64,000 bases of DNA from Micromonospora peucetia (GTDB lineage Bacteria > Actinomycetota > Actinomycetes > Mycobacteriales > Micromonosporaceae), in contig NZ_FMIC01000002.1 of NCBI RefSeq assembly GCF_900091625.1, forward strand, positions 4,278,001-4,342,000, in the 5' to 3' direction. Shown in pieces: positions 26,601-34,676 of the stretch (position 1 is its first letter; each line of letters opens with the position of its first letter). Both the position numbers and the translations under genes were made by a program. The notes beneath the pieces are model-generated. The model searched no databases. It worked only from the letters and a program-made list of their open reading frames with translations, and was not told the DNA's origin.

Positions 26601-29600
26601 ACTGGGAGCTGTCCTACGACTGGAAGCGAGCCGACGGTGTCACCGACGGCGCCGACACCAGCTACGAGTTGCGTACGGCGCTGCCCAAGAGCATTCCGGC
26701 CGGCGGCACGGTCGACGTCACCGCGCAGGTGAAGACGCCGCCGTCGTCGACGGAGGGCAACAAGCGCACCGACTACGTCCTCCAGTGGCAGCTGCGCAAC
26801 AAGATCACCGGCAAGTGGCTTTCCGAGACCACGCCGATCAAGGCGTTGCCGCAGAACGTGGCGGTCGAGGAGCCGACCTCCGACCAGCTCGGTCTGGAGA
26901 AGTTCTACTCGTACGCGGGGAAGAACACCGGCGCCGGTGGCACCCTGATGAACAACCTGTACGCCGGCAACACCGTCTGGTCGTACAACGCGTTCAGCAA
27001 CCCGTCGCGCGGCCTGTCGACCTTCGTCCGCCTGGCATACAACTCGCTGGACACCAGCGACACGGTCGCCGGTCACGGCTGGTCGTTGCAGGCGTCGTCG
27101 ATGATGCGCCTCGGCACCCCGCTGGACTTCCACCCCAACCCGAACCCGACGAAGGTCACGCTGACCGACGGCGACGGCACCAGCCACCGGTTCACCTGGG
27201 ACGCGGCCACCTCGGAGTGGAAGAGCCCCAAGGGCGTGCACCTCTACCTGCAGAAGCACAGCAGCGTGGACTGCAAGCCCAACACGCAGGAGCCGAAGGC
27301 GTGGCTGCTCACCAAGCCCGACCGGACGCGGTTCTTCTACGACTGCGAGGGCTTCCTGTCCAGCGTGGTGGAGAACAACGGCAACGAGATGCGCTTCGTC
27401 TACGAGGAGCGCAAATCCAACAACAAGCCGACCAAGTTCCTGCGGTACCTGACGGACGCGACCGGCCGACAGACGCTGACCATCGACTACTACGCCAAGG
27501 GCCAGGCGTTCGACTACATCAACGACACCACCTGGACCCGGCAGTCCGGCACCAACCTGACCAACCCGAAGATCATCGACCACGTCTCGCAGATCACCGA
27601 CATCTCGGGGCGCAAGCTCACCTTCACGTACACCGACAAGGGGCTGCTGGGTGAGCTGATCGACGGCGCCGGCTCCAGCCAGCCGAAGACGTTCAAGTTC
27701 GCCTACGACATGACGCAGGGCAACAAGAACGTCAAGCTGGTCAAGGCCACCGACCCGCGCGGCAACGCCACCGAGCTGGCCTACCACTACCCGCAGGCCG
27801 GTGACGACCCGAAGTGGCACTGGCGGACCAAGTCCTACAAGGACCGCCTGACCCACCTGACCCAGTTCGGCTACGTCGATCCGGACGCCACCAACGACAT
27901 CCGGACCACGGTCACCGACGCGGAGAACCACGCGACCGTCTACCTGATGGACGGCTACGGGCGGCCGAAGGAGACGACCAACGCCAAGAACCAGACCACG
28001 AAGCTCGGCTGGGACGACGACCACAACGTGATCCGGCTGGAGGAGGCCAACCAGGCCGTCTCCACCTGGGCGTACGACGCCAAGACCGGCTACCCGACCG
28101 AGATCAAGGATGCCGAGGCGGTCAGGAACGGCACGCCGGGCACTGTGTTGACCTACCAGCGCCAGCTCAACGGCCACGTCGCGGATCTCATCGGGAAGAC
28201 CAGCCCGGAGGGACGCCAGCACACGTTCGGCTACGAGGCCGACGGTGACCTGGCCTGGGTGGTCGACCCGATGGGCAACACCACACCCGACCCGGAGGAC
28301 TACAAGACGTCCTACACGTACGACGCGTGGGGCCAGATGCTGACGGCGACCGACGCCAACGGCAACGTCACGGTCAACAACAACTTCGACCCGAACGGCT
28401 ACCCGAAGACCATCACCGACGCGAAGAACAAGTCGACCACGTTCGTCTACGACGTGCGCGGCAACGTCCTGAAGGTCACCGACGCCTACAGCAAGGACAC
28501 CACCCAGACGTACGACACGTTCGGCCGTCCGCTGGAGAACCGGGTCCCGAAGGACCAGTCCGCCGGCGACCTCGTCGTCACCCCAGCTCCGAAGTACGAC
28601 GAGAACGACAACGTCTACGAGTCGTACGCCCCGAACGGCGCCGTCAGCAAGGCGTCCTACGACCAGGCCGACCAGGTGACCTACACGCTGGCTCCGGTCG
28701 ACGTCACGGGCGACCCGGAGCGGAAGACGTCGTTCACCTACGACAAGGTCGGCAACCTGGTGACCACCACCGAGCCGAAGGGCAACCTGACGCCGACAGT
28801 GGCGGGCGACTTCGTCACCACCAACGCCTACGACGAGATCTACCAGCTCACCAACGCCACCAACGCCGAGGGCCACCGGATCACCTACGAGTACGACATC
28901 GTCGGCAACGTCCACAAGGTGATCGACCCGGTGAAGAACGCCTCGGCCGCGACCGACGACTACACCACCCTCTACGAGTACGACTGGTCCCACCGGCTGA
29001 CCAGGACCACGGACGCGCTGGGCAAGTTCACCACCAGCACGTACGACCGGGACGGCCTGGTCAAAGCCGCCACCGACCAGCTCGGCAACACGACCGAGGT
29101 CACCTTCGACCCACGGGGGATGCCCAGCCAGGTGAAGGCGCCGCACAAGAATGACGCCGGCACCATCACCTACCGCACCACGAAGTACGAGTACGACGAG
29201 GTCGGCAACCAGACCAGGACGATCAGCCCGCGGGGCGTGGCCACCACCGACGACCCGGACGACTTCGCCACGGTCACCGTCTACGACGAGCTGAACCGGG
29301 CGAAGGAAACCCGCACGGCGTACGACAAGGACGACGCCCGCTACAAGACGGCGGACGTCACCACCTACGAGTACGACTTCGTGGGCCGGCTGGCGAAGGC
29401 CAGCATGCCACCGTCGGCGGGTGAGACGGTCCGCAACGACACGACGTACACCTACTTCGACAACGGCCTGACGAAAACCAGCAGCGACCCGTGGGACATC
29501 GTCACGTCCTACGACTACGACAAGCTCGGCGCGCAGACCGGCCGAACGGTGACGTCGGCGGGCGGATCCTCGAACCGGACCATGACCTGGTCCTACTTCC

Positions 29601-32296
29601 CGGACGGCAAGCTGAAGTCCCGCACGGACGACGGCGTGCCGGTCGGCCGGAAGGTCGTGCTGGTCGACAACTCCGACTTCAACAACACCGCCACCACCGG
29701 CACCTGGACCGCGGCCACCTCGGCAACGAACAAGTACGGGCACAACTACGTCACCCGCCCGACGGGGACCGGCGCGAACACCTTCACCTGGCAGTTGAAC
29801 GTCCCCCAGGCCGGCACGTACGAGGCGTTCGCCCGCTACCCGAACGTGACCGGCGCCGCCACCGACGCCAAGTTCACGGTCAAGCACGGCGGCGGCGACA
29901 CGGTGAAGACGGTCAACCAGACCGCCGGCGCCGGCACCTGGGTGAGCCTCGGCTCGTACAGCTTCACCGAGGGCAACAGCCACAAGGTGTCGCTGTCCGA
30001 CCAGGCCGGCGGCACGGTCGTCGCCGACGCGGTGAAGCTGGTCCGGAACAACACCGGCGAGGCCGACAACGAAAAGGTCGACTACGCCTACCGGTACGAC
30101 CCCAACGGCAACCTCCAGACCATCACCGACGCGTCTCCCGGAGCCCGGGTCGACACCTACACGGTCGCCTACACCGGCCTGAACCAGGTGCAGACGGTCA
30201 CCGAGAAGAAGTCGGGGACGGTCAGGAACAACACCACCTACACGTACAACGAGAACAGCGCACCGAAGACCACCACCCACGACAGCCAGTACGCCAGCTA
30301 CGGCTACGACCCGCGCGACCTGGTGTCGACGGTGATCAACGGCAAGTCCGCCACGGACCCGGACAAGAAGACCACCACCTTCACGTACACCGACCGTGGC
30401 GAACTGCTGACGCAGGCCAAGGGCAACGGCAACACCGTCGACCACACCTACTACCTGGACGGGGCGCTGAAGTCCCAGGTCGAGAAGAAGCCCAACGGGA
30501 CGTTGGTGTCGGAGCACACCTACACCTACGACCTGAACGGCAACCGCACCCGGGACGTCGCGAGAAAGATGAACGCCGACAACCACGCGGCGTACCTCGA
30601 TACCACCAGCGCCTACACCTACGACCCGCGTGACCGCCTGTCCCAACTGGTCAAGACCGGTCACGGCGCCGACACCGAAACCTACGTGCACGACGCCAAC
30701 AACAACGTCATCGACCAGACCATCAAGAACGCCACGACCACCTTCAACTACGACCGCAACCGCATGCTCACCGCCTCGACCGGCGGCGCGACCGCCTCGT
30801 ACAACTACGACCCCTTCGGCCGGCTCGACACGGTCACGGCGGCCGGAACGGTCATCGAGCGGAACGTCTACGACGGCTTCGACCACGTCATCGAGAGCCG
30901 CAAGACGGCGAGCACGGGCACCTCGACGACGAAGTACACGTTCGACCCGCTGGACCGGACGACGACCAAGACGACGGATGTCGGTGGTACCAAGGAAAAG
31001 ACCACGACGTTCAACTACCTCGGTCTCTCCGGCGAGGTCCTGAACGAGGAGGTGGCCGGTGAGGTCACCAAGTCGTACCAGTATTCGCCGTGGGGCCAGC
31101 GGCTCTCGCAGATCACCCACAAGGACGACGGCAGCGAAGAGGACGCCTACTACGGCTACAACCCGCACACCGACGTCGAGCAGTTGACCGACGAGACCGG
31201 CAACACGAAGGCCACCTACGGCTACACGGCCTACGGCAAGAACGACGACGCGCAGTTCACCGGCATCGATAAGCCCGACGCCGCGGATCCGACGAAGGAG
31301 CCGTACAACGCCTACCGCTTCAACTCGAAGCGTTGGGACCAGAACTCCGAGTCGTACGACATGGGCTTCCGGGACTACAGCCCAGGCCTCAACCGGTTCC
31401 TCTCCCGCGACAGCTACAACGGAGCCCTCGCCGACATGAACCTCGGTGCCGACCCGTGGACCGGGAACCGGTACGCCTTCGGTGGCGGCAATCCGATCAG
31501 TGCCATCGAGATGGACGGACACAGCTTCATCTCCGACATCGGCAGCGGAATCGTCAGCGGTGCCAAGGATTTCTTCGGTGGTGTCGTCGATGGTGCAAAG
31601 GGTCTTTGGGGCGATATCTCCGGCAGCTACGCCGAAGCGGGACAAGTGGTCGAGGACGCTTCAAACGGTGATTGGGGCAGCGCAACGAAGCGGGCAGGCG
31701 GCTTAGCTGTCGACACGTACACCAAGCCATACAAGATGCTGTGGGGAATGGTGTCCGACGTTGGCGCCACCTGGTGGGGTGGTGTGCAGGCCGCCGCAGA
31801 AGGAGACTTGGAGGGCTGGGCACGCGCCGGCACCAAGAACGGTCTAACGATGCTGTCGTTTGCCGGTCCTGCCAAGGGCGCCAAGATCTCGAAGTCCACT
31901 CGCGCCGATTCCGCATCGACACCGGCGCCGCCGCGAAGGGTGGTGGAAGGTGGCCGGGCCGATGGCGAGATAGTATTTTCGGGACACTCGAAGCATAAGC
32001 TGTCTAGCGGCAATGTAACGGTTCCGGAGGGAACTAAAGTTGCGGTTTATGCGCCGTACAGCAAAACGCTCGACGATGCTCAAGGGTTCGCTGTGGAAAG
32101 TGGAAGTCCGTGGATGAAGCCAGTGCGCACTTACAAATCCGGTGAATCGATGCCGAACTTCACGCTTCTGCCTCCGAGTGGCTTGCGGATTCGAGCAAAT
32201 TCGGTGACGGTGCAGGGGCCCACCTTGCTCGGTGACCTGCTTAGACCGAACATGGGGACATGCCACTGGGCGGCCTGTAGCGTAACAGCGAGGTAG
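23630..32296 (+). CDS. giant secreted RHS/YD-repeat polymorphic toxin-like protein
   Basis: A 2888-residue protein with a signal peptide (basic start, hydrophobic residues 8-24). Domains in order: DNRLRE-type beta domain (about 320-430), golvesin-like carbohydrate-binding segment (465-570), second DNRLRE region (775-950), and an RHS N-terminal part (from about 1090). Tens of YD repeats follow (about 1280-2500), interrupted by a second golvesin-like insert (about 2012-2140). Then comes an RHS core end (YRFNSKRWDQNSESYDMGFRDY...NRFLSRDSY, GNPISAIEMDGHSF). The C-terminal tip after about 2780 (GEIVFSGHSKHKL, VPEGTKVAVYAPY, LLRPNMGTCHWAAC) resembles the Stv domain of polymorphic toxins. It is probably exported, with the RHS cage holding the tip. 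Base composition turns AT-richer at the tip, a sign of swapping. Confidence 0.85.
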   Translation: MKRKLRGPLIAGLVVALAATVGATEALSERKPENAATTAQDDGLLPRLGDAAKGLVDGGSRPAKPEVVSAGLAVQEKAAPAKVWPPQRRVRELTGKRTENSRVYQLSDGRTQAEISAVPLHYQDAKGRYQPIDTTVRPTNDKGYVQGNRTNSFTSLFGDSTDDLVRFERGGRSIELGLLGAAKGVTPRVSGSTVTYPGLAGGADIVYEVTASALKEKIVLRRAPVGPGSYTFTLETAGLTAQQREDGSIAFVRPTCVEPVFVMPAPFMYDDKDDKSSPHGKVWSDKVTQKVTQSGGTSTITVSADAGWLADQARVYPVVIDPTIKIQPVPADGQDVAIYSGNPTKNYNDTYQLNVGTDESQTWRSLLKFDVASAIPANTTIDDAQLQLYYSQTHTQWAYDVPMEARRITTAWAEDDATWANTNGDIAGLPAGNVVTVDDGDAGTSAVGTWPYSANPDLAPKAVNADYRANNDATTGDTHTWVPTLTESGNYRVDVHFVGAFDRATNAPYTVHYNGGSKTYPVNQTTPDSAGGWVTLGTHPFVAGTTGRVVLGDVAGKAVVADAVRFTKVGAVKQYAKSSVWNSFPVRNLVQDWVNNTHPNHGFMVKALDESTKNRGGPIYEASEYAYANDRRDFNLPRLVVTYGRPGVAVDPPTTITSTGAVLGWPAYVDPSTTTTADDIVEYQVHRSVNQNFTPLAATLVAPVSSGTRTYQDTTAVPTAADNTDPMARKFYYYMVAVKTQDGQLIAGPTQSAMLPKAGQITRIYRTGVTDTTLSATRPTENVDVYDGDPYVGPGNNSTVYGDSRGVVRFPTLTGVPADAQVVGAELRMYNTYLYPGDDTDEFVDVHRLTRPFDETTASWTKANATTAWTTPGGDYDTTWKAGFNGFTNDPEWATWDVTSPVKGWVSAPTSNNGLLLRMRDEVNQTARAMLLSSEGQEPLLRPTLEVTYLEQTAESTYYAASTPQALTPNATYALPVTVSNPTLAAWNPTDWELSYDWKRADGVTDGADTSYELRTALPKSIPAGGTVDVTAQVKTPPSSTEGNKRTDYVLQWQLRNKITGKWLSETTPIKALPQNVAVEEPTSDQLGLEKFYSYAGKNTGAGGTLMNNLYAGNTVWSYNAFSNPSRGLSTFVRLAYNSLDTSDTVAGHGWSLQASSMMRLGTPLDFHPNPNPTKVTLTDGDGTSHRFTWDAATSEWKSPKGVHLYLQKHSSVDCKPNTQEPKAWLLTKPDRTRFFYDCEGFLSSVVENNGNEMRFVYEERKSNNKPTKFLRYLTDATGRQTLTIDYYAKGQAFDYINDTTWTRQSGTNLTNPKIIDHVSQITDISGRKLTFTYTDKGLLGELIDGAGSSQPKTFKFAYDMTQGNKNVKLVKATDPRGNATELAYHYPQAGDDPKWHWRTKSYKDRLTHLTQFGYVDPDATNDIRTTVTDAENHATVYLMDGYGRPKETTNAKNQTTKLGWDDDHNVIRLEEANQAVSTWAYDAKTGYPTEIKDAEAVRNGTPGTVLTYQRQLNGHVADLIGKTSPEGRQHTFGYEADGDLAWVVDPMGNTTPDPEDYKTSYTYDAWGQMLTATDANGNVTVNNNFDPNGYPKTITDAKNKSTTFVYDVRGNVLKVTDAYSKDTTQTYDTFGRPLENRVPKDQSAGDLVVTPAPKYDENDNVYESYAPNGAVSKASYDQADQVTYTLAPVDVTGDPERKTSFTYDKVGNLVTTTEPKGNLTPTVAGDFVTTNAYDEIYQLTNATNAEGHRITYEYDIVGNVHKVIDPVKNASAATDDYTTLYEYDWSHRLTRTTDALGKFTTSTYDRDGLVKAATDQLGNTTEVTFDPRGMPSQVKAPHKNDAGTITYRTTKYEYDEVGNQTRTISPRGVATTDDPDDFATVTVYDELNRAKETRTAYDKDDARYKTADVTTYEYDFVGRLAKASMPPSAGETVRNDTTYTYFDNGLTKTSSDPWDIVTSYDYDKLGAQTGRTVTSAGGSSNRTMTWSYFPDGKLKSRTDDGVPVGRKVVLVDNSDFNNTATTGTWTAATSATNKYGHNYVTRPTGTGANTFTWQLNVPQAGTYEAFARYPNVTGAATDAKFTVKHGGGDTVKTVNQTAGAGTWVSLGSYSFTEGNSHKVSLSDQAGGTVVADAVKLVRNNTGEADNEKVDYAYRYDPNGNLQTITDASPGARVDTYTVAYTGLNQVQTVTEKKSGTVRNNTTYTYNENSAPKTTTHDSQYASYGYDPRDLVSTVINGKSATDPDKKTTTFTYTDRGELLTQAKGNGNTVDHTYYLDGALKSQVEKKPNGTLVSEHTYTYDLNGNRTRDVARKMNADNHAAYLDTTSAYTYDPRDRLSQLVKTGHGADTETYVHDANNNVIDQTIKNATTTFNYDRNRMLTASTGGATASYNYDPFGRLDTVTAAGTVIERNVYDGFDHVIESRKTASTGTSTTKYTFDPLDRTTTKTTDVGGTKEKTTTFNYLGLSGEVLNEEVAGEVTKSYQYSPWGQRLSQITHKDDGSEEDAYYGYNPHTDVEQLTDETGNTKATYGYTAYGKNDDAQFTGIDKPDAADPTKEPYNAYRFNSKRWDQNSESYDMGFRDYSPGLNRFLSRDSYNGALADMNLGADPWTGNRYAFGGGNPISAIEMDGHSFISDIGSGIVSGAKDFFGGVVDGAKGLWGDISGSYAEAGQVVEDASNGDWGSATKRAGGLAVDTYTKPYKMLWGMVSDVGATWWGGVQAAAEGDLEGWARAGTKNGLTMLSFAGPAKGAKISKSTRADSASTPAPPRRVVEGGRADGEIVFSGHSKHKLSSGNVTVPEGTKVAVYAPYSKTLDDAQGFAVESGSPWMKPVRTYKSGESMPNFTLLPPSGLRIRANSVTVQGPTLLGDLLRPNMGTCHWAACSVTAR

Positions 32297-32299
32297 AAT

Positions 32300-32337
32300 G
32301 TTGACGCCCGGGTCGAGGCATCGGCCCGGGCGTCAAC
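32300..32337 (+). terminator. 13-bp perfect hairpin between toxin and downstream gene
   Basis: GTTGACGCCCGGG (32300-32312) and CCCGGGCGTCAAC (32325-32337) pair perfectly around a 12-base loop, starting four bases after the RHS stop codon. No T-run follows. It probably terminates or attenuates transcription between the toxin gene and the immunity-like gene. Confidence 0.7.
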
Positions 32338-32373
32338 GGGCGGCGGCTATTCGGGATTGTGTTCGGGGTGCTA

Positions 32374-33219
32374 ATGGGTGAACGGGTAGAGTTAATACAG
32401 TGCTGGCTGAACGAGGCGTGGGCTCGTGTAAAGCGACTGGAAATCTTGCCGGGCGGCGAGGATTTCCCCCCGCTGAGTCGCCGGCAGTCGATAGCTGTCA
32501 TTGATGTAGGTGACGACATCAATCGCGTCCGAAAGTGGACCACGGAAGGTGAATTTGCTGAAGATGTATGTCGGTGCCCTGGTGATCTAACCCTTGCGCT
32601 GTACGATGCGGGGAATCTTCTTATTGGCTCGGCCACGCTGCATCCGGGGAGAATTTCCTGGGAGCGGAATCGTTTTTGGAATGACTTACTCGCGTCGGAG
32701 GTTGAACTGCGGCTGTTCCTGTCTCGGTTCGGGGTTGACGGTGCCTCTAGGAGCTTGTTGGGTCACATGATTTCGGCTTTAAATCTGCATGAGGGTGCCG
32801 TGCAGTTTCGGCCGGCTGGTGATGTTGCATTAACGACAGCACGTAGGGTTCCTTCAGTGCTGGTCGAAGACCTACTGAAGTGGCCCGGCGACGAGGCGGC
32901 AAACTTGGATCGGGAATTGGTGCAAAGAATGACTGATCGACTGATTCAAGCGGAAGAGGATTCGACGAAGACTGTTCGGGAGTTATTAGCATGGCTTGGT
33001 ACTGCAACCTGGCCAGCTGAGGCGATTGCTGGCGATGGGCAACTCGCTCGACGCATGCTGGAGAAACTTGATCCGGCCCTCATGACGCAAGTGCTTCCCG
33101 AGCTCACTGATCCATTCGAGCTCATGGGTGCTGTGGTTTGGGCGGCCTACCGCGAAGACGATGCCGCCAGTATGAGCGCGGTCGAGCCTGCGATTACCCA
33201 ACTGCTGGTAGATTCGTAG
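32374..33219 (+). CDS. putative immunity protein, unknown family
   Basis: A 281-residue soluble protein directly downstream of the RHS toxin tip, the usual place of the cognate immunity gene. I do not recognise its family. It is acidic and Leu/Trp-rich, with helical segments towards the C-terminus (LVQRMTDRLIQAEEDSTKTV, LLAWLGTATWPAEAIAGDG), and no signal peptide or membrane helix. Codon use is less GC-biased than its neighbours, matching the toxin tip, which suggests they moved together. ATG 32374 follows GGGGTG; GTG 32359 is an alternative. A strong hairpin separates it from the toxin, so it may also have its own promoter. Confidence 0.65.
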   Translation: MGERVELIQCWLNEAWARVKRLEILPGGEDFPPLSRRQSIAVIDVGDDINRVRKWTTEGEFAEDVCRCPGDLTLALYDAGNLLIGSATLHPGRISWERNRFWNDLLASEVELRLFLSRFGVDGASRSLLGHMISALNLHEGAVQFRPAGDVALTTARRVPSVLVEDLLKWPGDEAANLDRELVQRMTDRLIQAEEDSTKTVRELLAWLGTATWPAEAIAGDGQLARRMLEKLDPALMTQVLPELTDPFELMGAVVWAAYREDDAASMSAVEPAITQLLVDS

Positions 33220-33570
33220 TGGCTCGACCGGTCGAATCTGTAAGACTGTAACTGTCGCATGTGCCCATTAGTTGAAATGTGCGCAGGGATTAGTTGACGG
33301 CGTCTACACGTTGGTGAAAAACGGTGCATCCCCGTCATAATTGTGGCGGGGATGCACGCAGGTGCGGGAAGCAGGCCCTCGCGCAACACCAGATCTTGCA
33401 TTATTGAGCAATGCGCGCATCGCCGGCGCCTGATGGCGCAATCTCTCGAATGGGAGGTGCCCTCTTGATCGGGCGTGATGGAACCTCCAACTCCTATCTT
33501 CAAGCTTAGAGTCGATGCGCCACTGAATGTCATTCATTGTGCGATTGAAATGTTCTCGCCTGCGTCGAAA
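33220..33570. other. intergenic, low-GC, no gene
   Basis: About 350 bases of relatively AT-rich sequence between two convergent genes. It contains the hairpin listed separately and no supported coding frame. Confidence 0.6.
33324..33357. terminator. hairpin between convergent immunity-like genes
   Basis: GTGCATCCCCG (33324-33334) pairs perfectly with CGGGGATGCAC (33347-33357) around a 12-base loop. Its position between two converging genes suggests a bidirectional terminator. Confidence 0.65.
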
Positions 33571-33990
33571 CTATGGCGTTTCGGTGGCTGTCGGCATCAG
33601 CATTTCCTGGGCGGTTGACTTGCTAATTGCCATGCAGATTTCGCGAATTCCGCTGTTGACGAGGATTCCCTCACAGTCGGGGTCCGTCGCGGCCATCTGA
33701 AGGAGAACTTCGCCGGCCACTCCTGCGTTGAATACTGGGCCAAAGGCACTTAGTGCCGCTTCGGGGTCGGCATATGCAAGAATGCGCGACCGTCCGTCGC
33801 CGTAAGTGGTCTTGCCCGCGCCTAGACTACCGTCGGCGGTGAAATTGCCGTGTGGCGTATCGGTGACCGTCCCAGTGGCCACGATCCCGATCGTGGAGCT
33901 CCGGAAAAGCTCGAGAAAGCGTTCATAACCTTCGAGGGTTTTGATCTCCGCGTACTCAGACATGATATCGGACAGCGGGGTCTCACTCAT
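33571..33990 (-). CDS. SseB-N-like protein, possible second immunity protein
   Basis: A 139-residue protein resembling the SseB N-terminal domain (FLELFRSSTIGIVATG, then ILAYADPEAALSAFG, then ILVNSGIREICM). SseB-like proteins are frequent immunity or accessory proteins beside polymorphic toxins and ESX loci. This one lies convergent to the putative immunity gene, about 350 bases away. Start at 33990 (MSETPLSDIM) gives the natural domain length; the frame continues upstream without similarity. Base composition is lower in GC than the surrounding chromosome. Confidence 0.6.
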   Translation of the reverse strand: MSETPLSDIMSEYAEIKTLEGYERFLELFRSSTIGIVATGTVTDTPHGNFTADGSLGAGKTTYGDGRSRILAYADPEAALSAFGPVFNAGVAGEVLLQMAATDPDCEGILVNSGIREICMAISKSTAQEMLMPTATETP

Positions 33991-34676
33991 AGGGCGAACG
34001 ATAGCCTGCCACCGCGTCTGCAACAAGCCGAGGTGCAGGCGTTGGCGGCCTTCGAAGTTAAACGTGTTCGCCGCTGGAGTCGACCCCGAACGTGAGAAGC
34101 TTGCAGCTTGTTGGTGATCAGCTGTGTCTCGAGACGGATGCTCACTACTTGCCGCCTTTCATCGCGGGTGGGCAGCATGGTTGGCGACCCAGTCGGCGTG
34201 CCGGCGGTAGCCGGCCACGCATGGCGGCAGTGACGACGATCGCCAGTCGGTGCCGGACGCCGCGGCGGGCTCGGAGATCCGGCAAGAGCGCCGCGGGCGG
34301 GCAGTCCAGGGGCGGGTTGCGGGCACGGCGGCAGCCGCTTTACCAGACACGAACGAGATCAGCGATGATGGCAGCGCGGGCATGACGTCATACCTGCCCT
34401 GCTACCAGCAGCAACGGCGCGTCTGCATCCAACTGATCAAGCCGGACCCCTCAAGGCTTTGCCAAGCCCTGCTGGCCGCCCGGCAGTTGGCCCGCGCCGT
34501 CGTCGCCCAGCCGGCAGGTGCCCGGTGGGAGCGCTTCTGGCCTCCATTCTGTTACACCGGCACGCCGGCTCATCGCATTGAAATGAGTCACTTGAAGATG
34601 CCCGGTTTCTGCCTTGTTACCCCGCCACGTTGCCCTTAGCCTGAGCGCGCGCTCAAGGTGCTACGGGGGAGCTGCG
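33991..34676. other. intergenic, no gene assigned; palindrome near the end
   Basis: About 690 bases. Small frames on both strands lack family features. Close to the next gene a perfect 14-base palindrome TGAGCGCGCGCTCA (34642-34655) precedes the ribosome-binding site of the AfsR-like gene by about 10 bases and could be an autoregulatory operator. Confidence 0.45.

Noticed and set aside
28000..31000. Regular repeats that could be mistaken for tandem DNA repeats or CRISPR
   Set aside because: They are YD-type protein repeats of the RHS shell with varying DNA sequence; no constant repeat and spacer pattern. No CRISPR array, tRNA, rRNA or integrase was seen in the window.
23576..31645. A 2689-residue open frame antisense to the RHS gene
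   Set aside because: It is the mirror of a very GC3-biased repeat gene. Its translation is low-complexity Val/Gly/Arg-rich and has no family features, and the plus-strand protein has clear domains.
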